64,000 nucleotides of DNA from Sphingomonas swuensis. GTDB taxonomy: Bacteria > Pseudomonadota > Alphaproteobacteria > Sphingomonadales > Sphingomonadaceae. The notes below the pieces were generated by a model. The model did not search any database. It was not told the DNA's origin and saw only the letters and a list, made by a program, of their open reading frames with translations. The stretch covers positions 2,688,001 to 2,752,000 of the forward strand of contig NZ_BAABBQ010000001.1 in NCBI RefSeq assembly GCF_039538045.1, written 5' to 3'. How positions within the stretch are numbered: the first letter of the stretch is position 1; every line of letters begins with the position of its first letter. The translations under genes and the position numbers were made by a program. Shown here piece after piece: positions 1-11,363 of the stretch.

Positions 1-215
1 GCGTCGAAGCGCACTCCGACCGGGGCTAGCGCGGTCTGGCCGCCCGGCGCGAGCGCGGCACGCATCGGGGTCCCGCCGAAGCCCGTCACCTGGCAGAAGA
101 TCCGGTAGAGCGGGACGCTGGCGAAGGCGACGCCGACCATGAACATGACGAACAGCACCGCCCGCGCCGCGACCTTGCGGTTGCGGACAGCGAGTTCGGC
201 GCTCGCGGCCGTCAC
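1..215 (-). CDS. ctaG: Cytochrome c oxidase assembly protein CtaG/Cox11 (partial)
   Basis: N-terminal part of the periplasmic copper chaperone that delivers Cu(B) to subunit I of aa3 oxidase; the 3' end lies outside the window. The GTG start overlaps the stop of the small upstream gene (GTGA), so translation is probably coupled. About 71 residues are visible: a short cytoplasmic end, one membrane segment (VLFVMFMVGVAFASVPLY), then RIFCQVTGFGGT, the hallmark of the Cox11 family. It is the last visible gene of the ctaB-small ORF-ctaG run. The copper-binding Cys pair expected further on cannot be seen here. Confidence 0.88.
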   Translation of the reverse strand, partial: MTAASAELAVRNRKVAARAVLFVMFMVGVAFASVPLYRIFCQVTGFGGTPMRAALAPGGQTALAPVGVRFD

Positions 216-343
216 CGGTTCACCGTCAGCTTCGCGATGGTGATGGCGAAGGTCAGCGCGATGAAGGCGAAGAGGAGGATCGCGGTCACCCGCGCCGCCT
301 TGCGCTGCCGCGCCCGGATCACCTCGTCCTCGGGCGCACTCAC
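212..343 (-). CDS. Small membrane protein between ctaB and ctaG (CoxF-like)
   Basis: A 43-residue protein starting at GTG inside the ctaB stop (GTGA) and ending inside the ctaG start (GTGA), so it is overlapped on both sides. It has a charged N-terminus ([18 protein letters not shown]) followed by a single hydrophobic segment ([20 protein letters not shown]). Small one-helix proteins at this position in alphaproteobacterial oxidase clusters are often called CoxF or cytochrome oxidase small assembly protein. The position and topology are seen; the assembly role is inferred from context only. Confidence 0.72.
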   Translation of the reverse strand: MSAPEDEVIRARQRKAARVTAILLFAFIALTFAITIAKLTVNR

Positions 344-1239
344 AGGAAACGATCCAAGACCAGGGCTCCGAACAAGGCGAACAGATAGAGGATGGAGAAA
401 GCGAACAGCTTCTTCTCCGGCTTCATGCCGGCCGGCTCGGTCGCCTTGTTGGCCAGCACCATCAGGCTAAGCCCGACGAACAGCAGGCTGAGCAAGGCGG
501 CCGTGAGGCCGTAGATGGCGCCGGTCAGCCCGAGCGCCCAGGGCGCCACCGCGCAGGCCGCCATCGGCAGCGTGTAGAGCGCGATCTGCCGCCTCGTGTG
601 GGTCGGGCCCGACACGACCGGAAGCATCGGCACGCCCGCCGCGGCATAGTCGGAGCGGACGAACAGGCTCAGCGCCCAGAAATGCGGCGGGGTCCAGAGG
701 AAGATGAGCAGGAACAGCAGCACCGGCAGGAGCGCCAGCTCGCCGGTCGCCGCGACCCAGCCGATCAGCGGCGGGAAGGCGCCTGCCGCGCCGCCGATGA
801 CGATGTTCTGCGGTGTCCGGCGCTTGAGCCAGACGGTGTAGATGCCGACGTAGAAGAAGATGGAGAAGGCGAGGATTGCCGCCGCGAGGTGATTGGCGGC
901 GAGGTCCATCAGAACCACGCTTCCCGCGCTCAGGCCGACTCCGAATTGCAGCGCGGTCTGGGGGCTGAGCCGACCGCCCGGCAGCGGCCGGCCTTGCGTC
1001 CGCTTCATCTTGGCGTCGAGGTCCGCTTCATACCATTGGTTGAGCGCCCCGGCTCCGCCAGCGCCGAGCGCGATGCAGAGCACGGCGGTGAAGGCAAGGA
1101 CCGGGTGCATCGTGACCGGGGCCGCGAGCAGTCCGCACAGGCCGGTGAACACCACCAGGCTCATCACCCGTGGCTTGGTCAGCGCGAACAGGTCGCGCCA
1201 GTCGGCCGGGAGGTCGCGGGTGGAGACGGCGGTGCTCAT
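340..1239 (-). CDS. ctaB: Protoheme IX farnesyltransferase (heme O synthase)
   Basis: Inner-membrane UbiA-family prenyltransferase of 299 residues that attaches a farnesyl group to heme b to make heme O, the precursor of heme a for the oxidase encoded nearby. The conserved site [19 protein letters not shown] is present after the second membrane helix, and about nine hydrophobic segments follow the usual pattern. The start [24 protein letters not shown] matches the family, with LTKPRV beginning the first helix. It is transcribed with the small ORF and ctaG, and separated from ctaC-ctaD by two plus-strand genes. Confidence 0.95.
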   Translation of the reverse strand: MSTAVSTRDLPADWRDLFALTKPRVMSLVVFTGLCGLLAAPVTMHPVLAFTAVLCIALGAGGAGALNQWYEADLDAKMKRTQGRPLPGGRLSPQTALQFGVGLSAGSVVLMDLAANHLAAAILAFSIFFYVGIYTVWLKRRTPQNIVIGGAAGAFPPLIGWVAATGELALLPVLLFLLIFLWTPPHFWALSLFVRSDYAAAGVPMLPVVSGPTHTRRQIALYTLPMAACAVAPWALGLTGAIYGLTAALLSLLFVGLSLMVLANKATEPAGMKPEKKLFAFSILYLFALFGALVLDRFL

Positions 1240-1268
1240 GATGCGGCGGGCATATAGGTCATGATGTC

Positions 1269-1286
1269 CCCCGGCGGAAGCCGGGG
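1269..1286. repeat. REP-like palindrome CCCCGGC-GGAA-GCCGGGG
   Basis: A perfect 7-bp inverted repeat around a 4-base loop, in the gap between the divergent ctaB and cyclophilin genes. The same stem type (CCCGGC-NNNN-GCCGGG) recurs at 30062-30077 inside imuA. It resembles the short extragenic palindromes common in sphingomonads. It sits between two gene starts, so a terminator role is unlikely. Confidence 0.5.
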
Positions 1287-1353
1287 TCCCGCACCTTCGA
1301 CAGAGGGAAGAACTGGCTTCCTGCTTTCGCGCTTGTGCAGCTAGGGTGAAGCC

Positions 1354-1974
1354 ATGACCATCCGAATCGCTTTTGCAATCATCAGCTTGGCGCTGGCCGG
1401 CGCCCCGGCGTGGGCCCAGGCTTCAACGCAGGCCTCACCCGCGGCGACCCCCGCTCCGCTGGCCGATCTCGTCCAGGTCGAGCTCCAGACCGAGAAGGGC
1501 CGGATCCTCCTCGCGCTCGATCGCGGCCGGGCTCCGCTGACCACCGCCAACTTCCTGCGCTACGTCGATGCCGGCCGCTTCGACGGGATCACCTTCTACC
1601 GCGCCATGCCCTACGGCAGCGGCAACGGACTCATCCAGGGTGGCATCACCAAGGATTCGCGCCTGCTCTACCCGCCGGTCGCGCACGAGCCGGCGAGCAA
1701 GACGGGAATCGCGCACGAAGCGGGGACCATCCTCCTCGCCAACGCCGGCCCGGGCACTGCCCGGAGCGACTTCTTCATCACTCTGGGTTCGATCCCCTTC
1801 GACGACGACTTCGCGCCGTTCGGCAAGGTGGTCGAGGGAATGGACGTGGTGAAGGCGATCTTCGCTTCGCCGACGTCGCCCACCAAGGGGGTCGGCGCGA
1901 TGAAGGGCCAGATGCTCGAGCCCGGTATCGTCATCCGCTCGGCGAAGCGCGTTCCGGCCAGCACCGCGAACTAG
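1354..1974 (+). CDS. Secreted cyclophilin-type peptidyl-prolyl isomerase
   Basis: A 206-residue protein with a clear signal peptide ([23 protein letters not shown]), so probably periplasmic. The mature part is a cyclophilin domain starting [15 protein letters not shown], with the catalytic-loop pattern [42 protein letters not shown] and [16 protein letters not shown]. It probably accelerates proline isomerisation in exported proteins. It is divergent from ctaB and apparently monocistronic. It is one of three isomerases of this broad class in the first 18.4 kb. Confidence 0.92.
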   Translation: MTIRIAFAIISLALAGAPAWAQASTQASPAATPAPLADLVQVELQTEKGRILLALDRGRAPLTTANFLRYVDAGRFDGITFYRAMPYGSGNGLIQGGITKDSRLLYPPVAHEPASKTGIAHEAGTILLANAGPGTARSDFFITLGSIPFDDDFAPFGKVVEGMDVVKAIFASPTSPTKGVGAMKGQMLEPGIVIRSAKRVPASTAN

Positions 1975-2050
1975 GCGAGACGAGCATCGGGCGGCGGGAC
2001 ACTAGCCACGTCCCCCGTCGTTCAGCCTGGACCATTCCAGGAGATCGACC

Positions 2051-2506
2051 ATGCTTCCCTCGCTTATCATCGGCGCCCTTTCGGGCCAGCGCGCCCTGAC
2101 CCCGCTCGCCGCCGTCTCGATCGCCGCGGCGCGTCACCGCCTGCCCGAGGAGAATGCGCCGCCGCCGCTGCTCGACAAGCCCTGGGTCGCCGGCGGCCTG
2201 CTCGCGGTCGCGGTCGCCGAGATGGTCGGCGACAAGTGGCCCAAGTCGCCCAACCGGACGGTCCTCTCGGGCAGCACCGCGCGCTTCCTCACCGCCGCGG
2301 CGGCCGGTGCGGCGCTCGCCCCCCGCGAGGAACGGGTGAAGGCCGGGCTGCTCGCCGCCGTCACCGCGGTCGGCACCGCCCACCTCGGGCTTGCCGCGCG
2401 GCTGCGCTCGATGAAGCGCTGGAGCCAGGCCCGTACCGGCTTCGTCGAGGATGCGCTGCTCCTCGCCGGTACCGCGCTCGTCATCCGCCAGGTCGCGACC
2501 CGCTAG
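2051..2506 (+). CDS. DUF4126-like small membrane protein
   Basis: A 151-residue protein beginning MLPSLIIGALSGQRALTPLA, rich in alanine and with three or four hydrophobic stretches (GGLLAVAVAEMVGDKWP, FLTAAAAGAALA, AGLLAAVTAVGTAHLG, DALLLAGTALVI). The pattern resembles DUF4126 proteins, whose function is unknown. A strong bidirectional hairpin follows the stop, which fits a monocistronic gene convergent with the oxidase genes. Confidence 0.72.
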   Translation: MLPSLIIGALSGQRALTPLAAVSIAAARHRLPEENAPPPLLDKPWVAGGLLAVAVAEMVGDKWPKSPNRTVLSGSTARFLTAAAAGAALAPREERVKAGLLAAVTAVGTAHLGLAARLRSMKRWSQARTGFVEDALLLAGTALVIRQVATR

Positions 2507-2514
2507 AACGACGA

Positions 2515-2545
2515 AGCCCGCCCTGCTCGGAAAGCAGGGCGGGCT
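2515..2545. terminator. Bidirectional terminator hairpin
   Basis: A perfect 13-bp stem (AGCCCGCCCTGCT / AGCAGGGCGGGCT) with a 5-base loop, lying between the convergent DUF4126-like gene and ctaD. It is followed on the plus side by a T-containing stretch (CCTTGT). It probably terminates both transcripts. Confidence 0.8.
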
Positions 2546-2570
2546 CCTTGTCGAGTCGAGGCTTCGAGGA

Positions 2571-5454
<2,884 letters not shown>

Positions 5455-5587
5455 CGAAGCCCCGGTAACAGGTTCAGCAGAAAGGGCGCCCGCGCGGAGC
5501 CCCCTTGAAAGTGGCGGCCTTATAGCAGGGTGCGCTCCTCCCTCAAGCGCTTGTCTGCCCTCTCCCTTCGACCTAATCGGAGGCGCA

Positions 5588-6193
5588 ATGAAAGGCGGTG
5601 CCAAGCCCATGACCGAAGAGCAGATCCTGGCCGAATTCCGCGCCGCCGAGGCCCTTCTCGAGGGCCACTTCATCCTTAGCTCCGGTCTTCGCAGTCCACG
5701 CTATCTCCAGTGCGCGCGTGTGTTGATGGACCCTGCCCGCGCCGAACGCCTCGCCCGCGCGCTCGCCGACAAGCTGCCCGCCGACATCCGGGCCCGGCTC
5801 CAGGCGGTGGTCTCCCCGGCGATGGGCGGAGTGATCATCGGCCACGAGATGGGCCGGGCGCTCGGCCTTCCCGCCATGTTCGTCGAGCGTCCCACCGGCA
5901 CCTTCGAGCTTCGCCGCGGCTTCCGCCTCGATCCCGGCACCCGCGTGCTGCTGGTCGAGGATGTCGTGACCACTGGCCTGTCGAGCCGCGAGGCGATCAA
6001 GGCCATTGCCGAATCCGGCGGCGAGGTGATCGCCGCGGCCTCTCTTGTCGACCGCTCGAACGGCACCGCCGATCTCGGCGTCCCCTTCACCCCGCTGATC
6101 CGCCTCGACGTGCCGACCTACGCCGCCGACGACCTCCCCCCCGACCTCGCCGCCATTCCCGCGATCAAGCCGGGGAGCCGGGCGGCGGCATGA
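5588..6193 (+). CDS. pyrE: Orotate phosphoribosyltransferase
   Basis: A 201-residue enzyme that joins orotate to PRPP to make OMP in pyrimidine synthesis. The PRPP-binding motif [14 protein letters not shown] is present, as are the family features [14 protein letters not shown] and [15 protein letters not shown]. The start at [12 protein letters not shown] is chosen because GGAGG lies 4 bases before it; the in-frame ATG seven codons later would be too far from that site. The coding frame is open far upstream, but that part is antisense to ctaC. Confidence 0.95.
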   Translation: MKGGAKPMTEEQILAEFRAAEALLEGHFILSSGLRSPRYLQCARVLMDPARAERLARALADKLPADIRARLQAVVSPAMGGVIIGHEMGRALGLPAMFVERPTGTFELRRGFRLDPGTRVLLVEDVVTTGLSSREAIKAIAESGGEVIAAASLVDRSNGTADLGVPFTPLIRLDVPTYAADDLPPDLAAIPAIKPGSRAAA

Positions 6194-6324
6194 TTGAACA
6201 ATAGGAGTTGGGCTGCCATCTGTGCGGCTGATGCGACACGAGAAGGCCTCGCCGCGACCCTTTCGCAATGTCACCGGGGCAGGGTTACACTGCGTGACAA
6301 CCCCCGCTTTACGACGCCCGATCG

Positions 6325-7044
6325 ATGCTTAGGCTGGGCGTCAACATCGACCATGTCGCGACGATCCGGAATGCGCGTGGCGGCGACTTCCCCGACCCCG
6401 TGCGCGCCGCCCACCTTGCCGAGGCGGCCGGCGCACAGGGCATTACCGCGCACCTGCGCGAGGACCGGCGCCACATTCGCGACGACGATCTCGTCCGGCT
6501 CAAGAACGAAATCGCGCTTCCCCTCAACCTCGAGATGGCCGCGACCGCCGAGATGCTGCGGATCGCGCTCGCGACCCGGCCCCATGCCGCCTGCATCGTG
6601 CCCGAGAAGCGCGAGGAGCGAACCACCGAGGGCGGGCTCGATGCCGCCGGCCAGCTCGACCACCTGCGTCCGATCGTCGACCAGCTCAACGCCGCGGGGA
6701 TCCGCGTATCGTTGTTCATCGAGCCCGACCCCGCCCAGATCGAGGCCGCGCTGAAGCTCGGTGCGCCGGTGGTCGAGCTTCACACCGGGCGCTACGCCCA
6801 CCTCGCCGAGGATGCTCGCGAAGCCGAGTGCAAGCGCCTCTCCGACGCCGCCGCGCTCGCCGCCAAGAACGGGATCGAGCCGCACGCCGGCCACGGCCTG
6901 ACCTTCGCCAACGTCGTGCCCATCGCCGCCATTCCGCAGATTGCCGAGCTCAACATCGGTCACTTCCTCGTCGGCGAGGCGATCTTCGTCGGCCTCGACG
7001 CCAGTGTCCGCCGGATGCGCGAGTTGATGGATTCGGCGCGTTGA
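6325..7044 (+). CDS. pdxJ: Pyridoxine 5'-phosphate synthase
   Basis: A 239-residue TIM-barrel enzyme that condenses 1-deoxyxylulose 5-phosphate with 3-amino-2-oxopropyl phosphate in vitamin B6 synthesis. Family motifs are [20 protein letters not shown] at the N-terminus, [27 protein letters not shown] and [13 protein letters not shown]. It starts the run pdxJ-acpS-lepB; a pdxJ-acpS pairing is widespread in proteobacteria. Its stop overlaps the TTG start of acpS. Confidence 0.97.
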   Translation: MLRLGVNIDHVATIRNARGGDFPDPVRAAHLAEAAGAQGITAHLREDRRHIRDDDLVRLKNEIALPLNLEMAATAEMLRIALATRPHAACIVPEKREERTTEGGLDAAGQLDHLRPIVDQLNAAGIRVSLFIEPDPAQIEAALKLGAPVVELHTGRYAHLAEDAREAECKRLSDAAALAAKNGIEPHAGHGLTFANVVPIAAIPQIAELNIGHFLVGEAIFVGLDASVRRMRELMDSAR

Positions 7045-7451
7045 TCGTCGGCCTCGGCTCCGACCTCTGCAACATCGAGCGGATCCAGAATTCGCTCGAT
7101 CGCTTCGGCGACCGCTTCCTCCAGCGCGTGTTCACCGACCTCGAGCGGGCCAAGGCCGCCCGCCGCCCGTTCACCCGCGCCGGCACCCTGGCCAAGCGCT
7201 TCGCCGCCAAGGAAGCCTTCTCCAAGGCGGTCGGCACCGGCTTCAAGCGCGGCGTGTTCATGAAGGACATCGGGGTCGCCAACCTGCCGAGCGGCGCACC
7301 GACGCTTCGTCTGACCGGCGGTGCGGCGGAGCGGCTTGACGCGCTGACGCCTGCGGGCCACGCCATCCGCGTGCATTTGACGATGACAGACGACCATCCC
7401 TGGGCGCAGGCCTTCGTGATCCTCGAAGCCGTGCCCGTCCCGGAGAGCTGA
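7041..7451 (+). CDS. acpS: Holo-[acyl-carrier-protein] synthase
   Basis: A 136-residue enzyme that transfers 4'-phosphopantetheine from CoA to acyl carrier protein. It starts at a TTG overlapping the pdxJ stop (TTGA), giving [14 protein letters not shown], the conserved N-terminus with the metal-binding Asp. The second signature is [14 protein letters not shown]. The overlap with pdxJ implies coupled translation. The lepB start follows its stop directly. The TTG is required: without it the conserved N-terminus would be lost. Confidence 0.95.
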   Translation: MIVGLGSDLCNIERIQNSLDRFGDRFLQRVFTDLERAKAARRPFTRAGTLAKRFAAKEAFSKAVGTGFKRGVFMKDIGVANLPSGAPTLRLTGGAAERLDALTPAGHAIRVHLTMTDDHPWAQAFVILEAVPVPES

Positions 7452-8339
7452 GTGAGCGATACCGTCCTGAATGAGGCCAGCAGCCCGGCCCCCGCCCCGG
7501 CTCCGGGCGCGCCCACCGCGCCGCCCGCCGAGGCCAAGAAGGAATCCGCCCTGTGGCGTGAGATCAAGGGCCTGTTCTGGGTCCTGCTGGCCGTGCTGTT
7601 CTTCCACAGCTTCGTCGCCAAGCCCTTCTACATCCCCAGCGAATCCATGATGCCGAACCTGCTCAAGGGCGACCGGCTGGTGGTCAGCAAATATCCTTTC
7701 GGCTGGTCCTGGGTAAGCCCGAGCTTCTACCTCTGGCCCGAGCAGGGCGGACGGATCTTCGGAAGCCTGCCCAAGCAGGGCGACATCGTCATCGTCACTC
7801 CGCCAGGTCACAAGGAAGACTGGATCAAGCGGGTCATCGGCCTGCCCGGTGACACGGTCGAGGTCCGCGGCGGCCGGCTGATCCTGAACGGCGTGCCCGT
7901 CCGCCGCCAGGTCCGTCCGCCCGCTTTGGTCCCGGTCGATTCGAATGCGCCCTGCGGGATCGAGTTCGCCGGCTTCATGGCCCAGCAGCCCGACGGCAGC
8001 TTCGCCTGCCGCCTGCCGATCGTCCGTGAGACGCTGCCCAACGGCGCGACGTACGACACCATCGACCTCGGACCGAGCCAGGGCGACGACTTCGGACCGG
8101 TCACCGTGCCCGCCAATCACGTCTTCCTGATGGGCGACAATCGCGACCGCAGCGCCGACAGCCGCTTCAGCCTTGCCGAGAGTGGACTCGGCGGTCCGGT
8201 GCCGTGGGAGAATATCGGTGGCCGCGCCGAGTTCATCACCTTCAGCCTCGACGGTGACCTCGTCTGGTACAATCCGCTGACCTGGTTCAGCAGCCTCCGC
8301 GGCGATCGCGCCGGCACGTCGCTCCGCTCCGGGGTCTGA
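7452..8339 (+). CDS. lepB: Signal peptidase I
   Basis: A 295-residue inner-membrane serine protease that cleaves signal peptides of exported proteins. A Pro/Ala-rich cytoplasmic N-terminus of about 35 residues leads into one membrane helix (LFWVLLAVLFFHSFVA). The catalytic Ser is in IPSESMMPNLLKGDRL (near residue 65) and the Lys in DWIKRVIGLPGD (near residue 125). Box E is MGDNRDRSADSR. The GTG start lies immediately after the acpS stop, in the same run. Confidence 0.96.
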   Translation: MSDTVLNEASSPAPAPAPGAPTAPPAEAKKESALWREIKGLFWVLLAVLFFHSFVAKPFYIPSESMMPNLLKGDRLVVSKYPFGWSWVSPSFYLWPEQGGRIFGSLPKQGDIVIVTPPGHKEDWIKRVIGLPGDTVEVRGGRLILNGVPVRRQVRPPALVPVDSNAPCGIEFAGFMAQQPDGSFACRLPIVRETLPNGATYDTIDLGPSQGDDFGPVTVPANHVFLMGDNRDRSADSRFSLAESGLGGPVPWENIGGRAEFITFSLDGDLVWYNPLTWFSSLRGDRAGTSLRSGV

Positions 8340-8343
8340 CCCC

Positions 8344-9582
8344 GTGGCGGCGGCAGGCGAGAACGAAGTTCACGTCGAGCAGCCGGGACCGGCCGAATTC
8401 CACGATCCCCTGATCCGCCGCGAGCTGCAGCGGGCCTGGGTCTGGATCGGCTCGCTGCTGTTCGTCGCCGCCCTCGTCGTCCTCGCCCAGCCGCTTCTAC
8501 TGATCGTCGGTGGGCTGGTCTTCGCGGTCCTGCTCGACGGCGGCACCCGCCTGCTCGGCCGGGTCCTTCCGATCGGTCGCGGCAAGCGCCTGCTGATCGT
8601 CACCCTTGCCGCCTTCGGCTTTCTCTACTGGGTGCTGACCTTCGCCGGGGCCGAGTTCGCCGCCCAGTTCGGCCAGCTCCAGTCGACCATCGAGCAGCAG
8701 ATCGTCCGCCTGTTCGCCTGGGCCTCGAGCCTCGGCCTCGTGCCGCCGACCGACGCCACCACCATCTCGGAGCTCGTCAAGGCCTATGGCCTGTCGGTCG
8801 CCGACGGGGTCACCGGAGGCAGCGGCATCGCCACGGTGCTTGGCTCGATCGGCCGGATCACCGGGGTTGTCGGGGCGCTGCTCGGGATTGTCACCAGCGC
8901 CTTCCTGATCATCGTCATCGGCATCTTCTTCGCGGTCGAACCCAAGGTCTACGACCGGGGCTTCGCCTGGATGCTGCCGATGCGCCACCGGGCCGACTAT
9001 TATGAAGTCGCCTCGGCGGTCGGCTTCACCCTCCGCCGCCTGCTGTTTGGGCGGCTGGTCGGAATGGTCGTCGAGGGGCTTTTCACCTTCGCCATGCTGG
9101 CCGCCGGCGGCGTACCGATGGCGGCGCTTCTCGGGCTGCTGACCGGCCTGCTCGCCTTCATCCCGAACATCGGGGCGATCGTCTCGGGCTTGCTGATGGT
9201 CGCGGTCGGCTTCTCAGCAAGCAGCGACGCCGGCATCTGGGCGATCGTCACCTACTTCGCCGTCCAGAACATCGACGGCTATCTGATCCTGCCCTACATC
9301 GCCCGCAAGACGGTCGACCTCGCGCCCGCCATGGTGCTTGCCGCGCAGCTCATCTTCGGCGCCCTGTTTGGCTTTCTTGGCCTGTTGCTCGCCGATCCGA
9401 TCATGGCCACCATCAAGGTGACGCTCGAGAAGCTGGCCGAGCGGCGCGCGGCCGCGCGGATCACTGACCCGGCGGTAGCGCGCCCGGATCGACGCCCGGC
9501 GGCAGCTGCTGCTGCATCTGCTGCTGTTGCATCTGCTGCTGCTGCGCCACCATCTGCGCCGCGTTCGGCACCACCTTCTTGA
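8344..9582 (+). CDS. AI-2E family transporter (UPF0118-type permease)
   Basis: A 412-residue membrane protein of the AI-2E transporter family; members export small molecules or act as Na+/H+ antiporters, and the substrate here is unknown. Seven to eight hydrophobic helices are visible, with the family pattern GLLTGLLAFIPNIGAIVSGL and VQNIDGYLILPYIARKTVDL near the C-terminus. The GTG start is 4 bases after lepB. The last 40 residues are an Ala/Pro-rich low-complexity tail that is entirely antisense to the end of the FKBP gene, so the tail may be an accident of the overlap. Confidence 0.85.
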   Translation: MAAAGENEVHVEQPGPAEFHDPLIRRELQRAWVWIGSLLFVAALVVLAQPLLLIVGGLVFAVLLDGGTRLLGRVLPIGRGKRLLIVTLAAFGFLYWVLTFAGAEFAAQFGQLQSTIEQQIVRLFAWASSLGLVPPTDATTISELVKAYGLSVADGVTGGSGIATVLGSIGRITGVVGALLGIVTSAFLIIVIGIFFAVEPKVYDRGFAWMLPMRHRADYYEVASAVGFTLRRLLFGRLVGMVVEGLFTFAMLAAGGVPMAALLGLLTGLLAFIPNIGAIVSGLLMVAVGFSASSDAGIWAIVTYFAVQNIDGYLILPYIARKTVDLAPAMVLAAQLIFGALFGFLGLLLADPIMATIKVTLEKLAERRAAARITDPAVARPDRRPAAAAAASAAVASAAAAPPSAPRSAPPS

Positions 9583-10015
9583 CGGTGATGTCGAAGTCGA
9601 GCGGGCTGTTCGCCGGGATCGGCGAGCCCGGAGGAGGGTTGGCGCCATAAGCAAGCTCGGCGGGAATCCGCACCTTGTAGCTTCCGCCCGGCCGCATGTT
9701 CTGGAGCGCTTCGGCGAACCCCGGCACCACCTGTCCGACCAGCAGCGGCGCATCCTGCGCCTCGTCGAACTTGGTCCCGTCGGGAAGCGCGCCCTTATAG
9801 TCGATGATGACCCCGTCGTTCGCCGTGATGAGCGGACCCTCTCCCGCCTTGATCGTGCGGATCTGGACTCCGGTTGCGGTGACTGCAGGGCGCATCTGGC
9901 CGGCACCGAACCAGGCGAGCGCAGCGCCGCCCATGATCAGCAGGACGAGGCCGACGAACAGCCGGATTCGGGTGCCCGCTGGAACGGGGCGGAAGGGAAC
10001 CTGGGTGGCGCTCAT
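9461..10015 (-). CDS. FKBP-type peptidyl-prolyl isomerase, membrane-anchored
   Basis: A 184-residue protein. The start MSATQVPFRPVPAGTRIRL is chosen over a longer frame because an AAAGGA lies about 9-10 bases upstream and the helix LFVGLVLLIMGGAALAWFG follows at the usual distance. The FKBP domain runs from IRTIKAGEGP to FDITVKKVVP, with LPDGTKFDEAQ and LQNMRPGGSYKVRIP. The tail is Gln/Met-rich (blocks of QQQQM) and then Pro/Gly-rich, and lies antisense to the end of the AI-2E gene. It probably folds periplasmic clients. Confidence 0.9.
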   Translation of the reverse strand: MSATQVPFRPVPAGTRIRLFVGLVLLIMGGAALAWFGAGQMRPAVTATGVQIRTIKAGEGPLITANDGVIIDYKGALPDGTKFDEAQDAPLLVGQVVPGFAEALQNMRPGGSYKVRIPAELAYGANPPPGSPIPANSPLDFDITVKKVVPNAAQMVAQQQQMQQQQMQQQLPPGVDPGALPPGQ

Positions 10016-10050
10016 CGTGGCAAGATCCTTTGGGCCAAGCACAAATGGAA

Positions 10051-10074
10051 AGGCCGCCCGGTAAGGGGCGGCCT
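10051..10074 (-). terminator. Terminator hairpin after rpsU
   Basis: AGGCCGCCC / GGGCGGCCT, a 9-bp perfect stem with a 6-base loop. On the minus strand it is followed by TTCCATTTG. It sits between rpsU and the FKBP gene and probably ends the rpsU message. Confidence 0.65.
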
Positions 10075-10108
10075 CGGCATGGGTCAAGTTAATATCGGAA
10101 GACCGACC

Positions 10109-10315
10109 TTAACGAGCACCTTCGCGCTCGGCGCGCTTGCGCTCGAGCTTGCGGGCCCGGCGGATCGCGGCGGCACGCTCGCGGGCGCGCTTCTCCGACG
10201 GCTTCTCGTAGTGACGGCGCAGCTTCATCTCGCGGTAGACGCCCTCGCGCTGCAGCTTCTTCTTGAGCGCGCGCAGCGCCTGGTCGACGTTATTGTCGCG
10301 AACGATGATTTGCAT
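10109..10315 (-). CDS. rpsU: 30S ribosomal protein S21
   Basis: A 68-residue ribosomal protein. The start [20 protein letters not shown] is the canonical N-terminus; in-frame codons further upstream do not belong to the family. The C-terminus is Arg/Lys/Glu-rich ([18 protein letters not shown]), as usual in alphaproteobacteria. It appears monocistronic, divergent from an L,D-transpeptidase gene across a 308-base gap. Confidence 0.96.
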   Translation of the reverse strand: MQIIVRDNNVDQALRALKKKLQREGVYREMKLRRHYEKPSEKRARERAAAIRRARKLERKRAEREGAR

Positions 10316-10623
10316 AAAAGGTCCGTCACTCCAGTGTCTAAGGGTTGCGCCCACGCCCCCCGACACGGAGGGCTAGGCATCGCTCGTTTCCCGGCCATGA
10401 GGGCGAAAGACGGGCGACCAAAGCGGTTTGCGGGCGACCACAGGCCGCACCGGAAGCCGCAGCCCCTACCAGTGACGGCCTGATTCGACAAGCGTTCCCG
10501 GTTTGGAGTGACGGATACGCCAGAACGAAGCCGCCGGACGCCAAGCCGACAAGGTGTCTATCGCTCATTAACCTGTTGTCATGTATAGGCTTTCTTCGTT
10601 CAACAGGGGAGGGCCGCACCCAA
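10316..10623. other. Divergent intergenic region rpsU / L,D-transpeptidase
   Basis: 308 bases without a supported gene. It should hold the rpsU promoter on one side and that of the transpeptidase gene on the other. TATAGG at about 10585 is a possible -10 for the plus-strand gene, but I see no convincing -35 at the right distance. The motif CGGGCGACCA occurs twice in the middle. Nothing else is recognised. Confidence 0.4.
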
Positions 10624-11325
10624 GTGACTGCCAATCGCCGTGAAATTCTGCGTCTGCTCGGCCTTGGTGGCGGAGCCGCTCTGGTCTCGGGCGCCGCGCT
10701 TGCCGCCGATCTTCCGAGCCTCGTTCTCAAGAGCACGCCGGTCACCAGCGAACCGCTGGTCCCGCTTGCTCCGGTGCCGGCCGCGCCGGTCGCCGCGCCT
10801 GCCGCGCCGCTTGGAATCGATCCGCAGCTGTTCGCCAGAGCCAAGGCCGCGCTCGACCGCCATGGCCCCTCGCTCCGCCATCGCGACCGGATCGGCATCG
10901 CCGACTTCAGCAAGGCCAGCCGCGAGAGCCGCTTCCACATCGTCGACGTCGCCTCGGGCCAGGTCGAAAGCCACTTCGTCGCCCACGGTCGTGGCTCGGA
11001 CGTCAGCCACACCGGCTTCCTCGAGCATTTCTCCAACGACTTTGGAAGCAACGCGACCTCGAACGGTGCCTACAGCACCGGCGACTTCTATCACGGCAAG
11101 TACGGCCTCTCGATGAAGGTCAACGGCCTCGACTGGAGCAACAGCAACGCGCTTGATCGGGCGATTGTCGTGCACCAGGCCTGGTATGCCGAAGCCGACA
11201 TGATCGGCGCTCATGGCAAGCTCGGTCGCTCCGAAGGCTGTTTCGCCTTCGGCCGCAACAGTCACTTCGAGGTAATGCGCTCGCTCGGCGAGGGCCGCCT
11301 GATCTTCGCCGACAAGCTGGCCTGA
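10624..11325 (+). CDS. Murein L,D-transpeptidase catalytic domain protein (YkuD_2-like)
   Basis: A 233-residue exported protein. The GTG start is preceded by GGAGGG ten bases upstream and gives a signal sequence with a twin-arginine-like start (TANRREILRLLGLGGGAALVSGAALA). A Pro/Ala spacer leads to the catalytic domain, with FHIVDVASGQVESHFVAHGRG, a conserved HGKYGLSMKVNGLD region and the probable catalytic Cys in GRSEGCFAFG. The family is annotated as murein L,D-transpeptidase; direct cross-linking activity is inferred. It is convergent with a second L,D-transpeptidase. Confidence 0.87.
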   Translation: MTANRREILRLLGLGGGAALVSGAALAADLPSLVLKSTPVTSEPLVPLAPVPAAPVAAPAAPLGIDPQLFARAKAALDRHGPSLRHRDRIGIADFSKASRESRFHIVDVASGQVESHFVAHGRGSDVSHTGFLEHFSNDFGSNATSNGAYSTGDFYHGKYGLSMKVNGLDWSNSNALDRAIVVHQAWYAEADMIGAHGKLGRSEGCFAFGRNSHFEVMRSLGEGRLIFADKLA

Positions 11326-11328
11326 GAA

Positions 11329-11357
11329 GAACGCTCCGGCCTTGAACCGGAGCGTTC
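11329..11357. terminator. Bidirectional terminator between two L,D-transpeptidase genes
   Basis: A perfect 11-bp stem (GAACGCTCCGG / CCGGAGCGTTC) with a 7-base loop and CTT on the plus side. It lies a few bases after both convergent stops. Confidence 0.8.
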
Positions 11358-11363
11358 CTTCCA

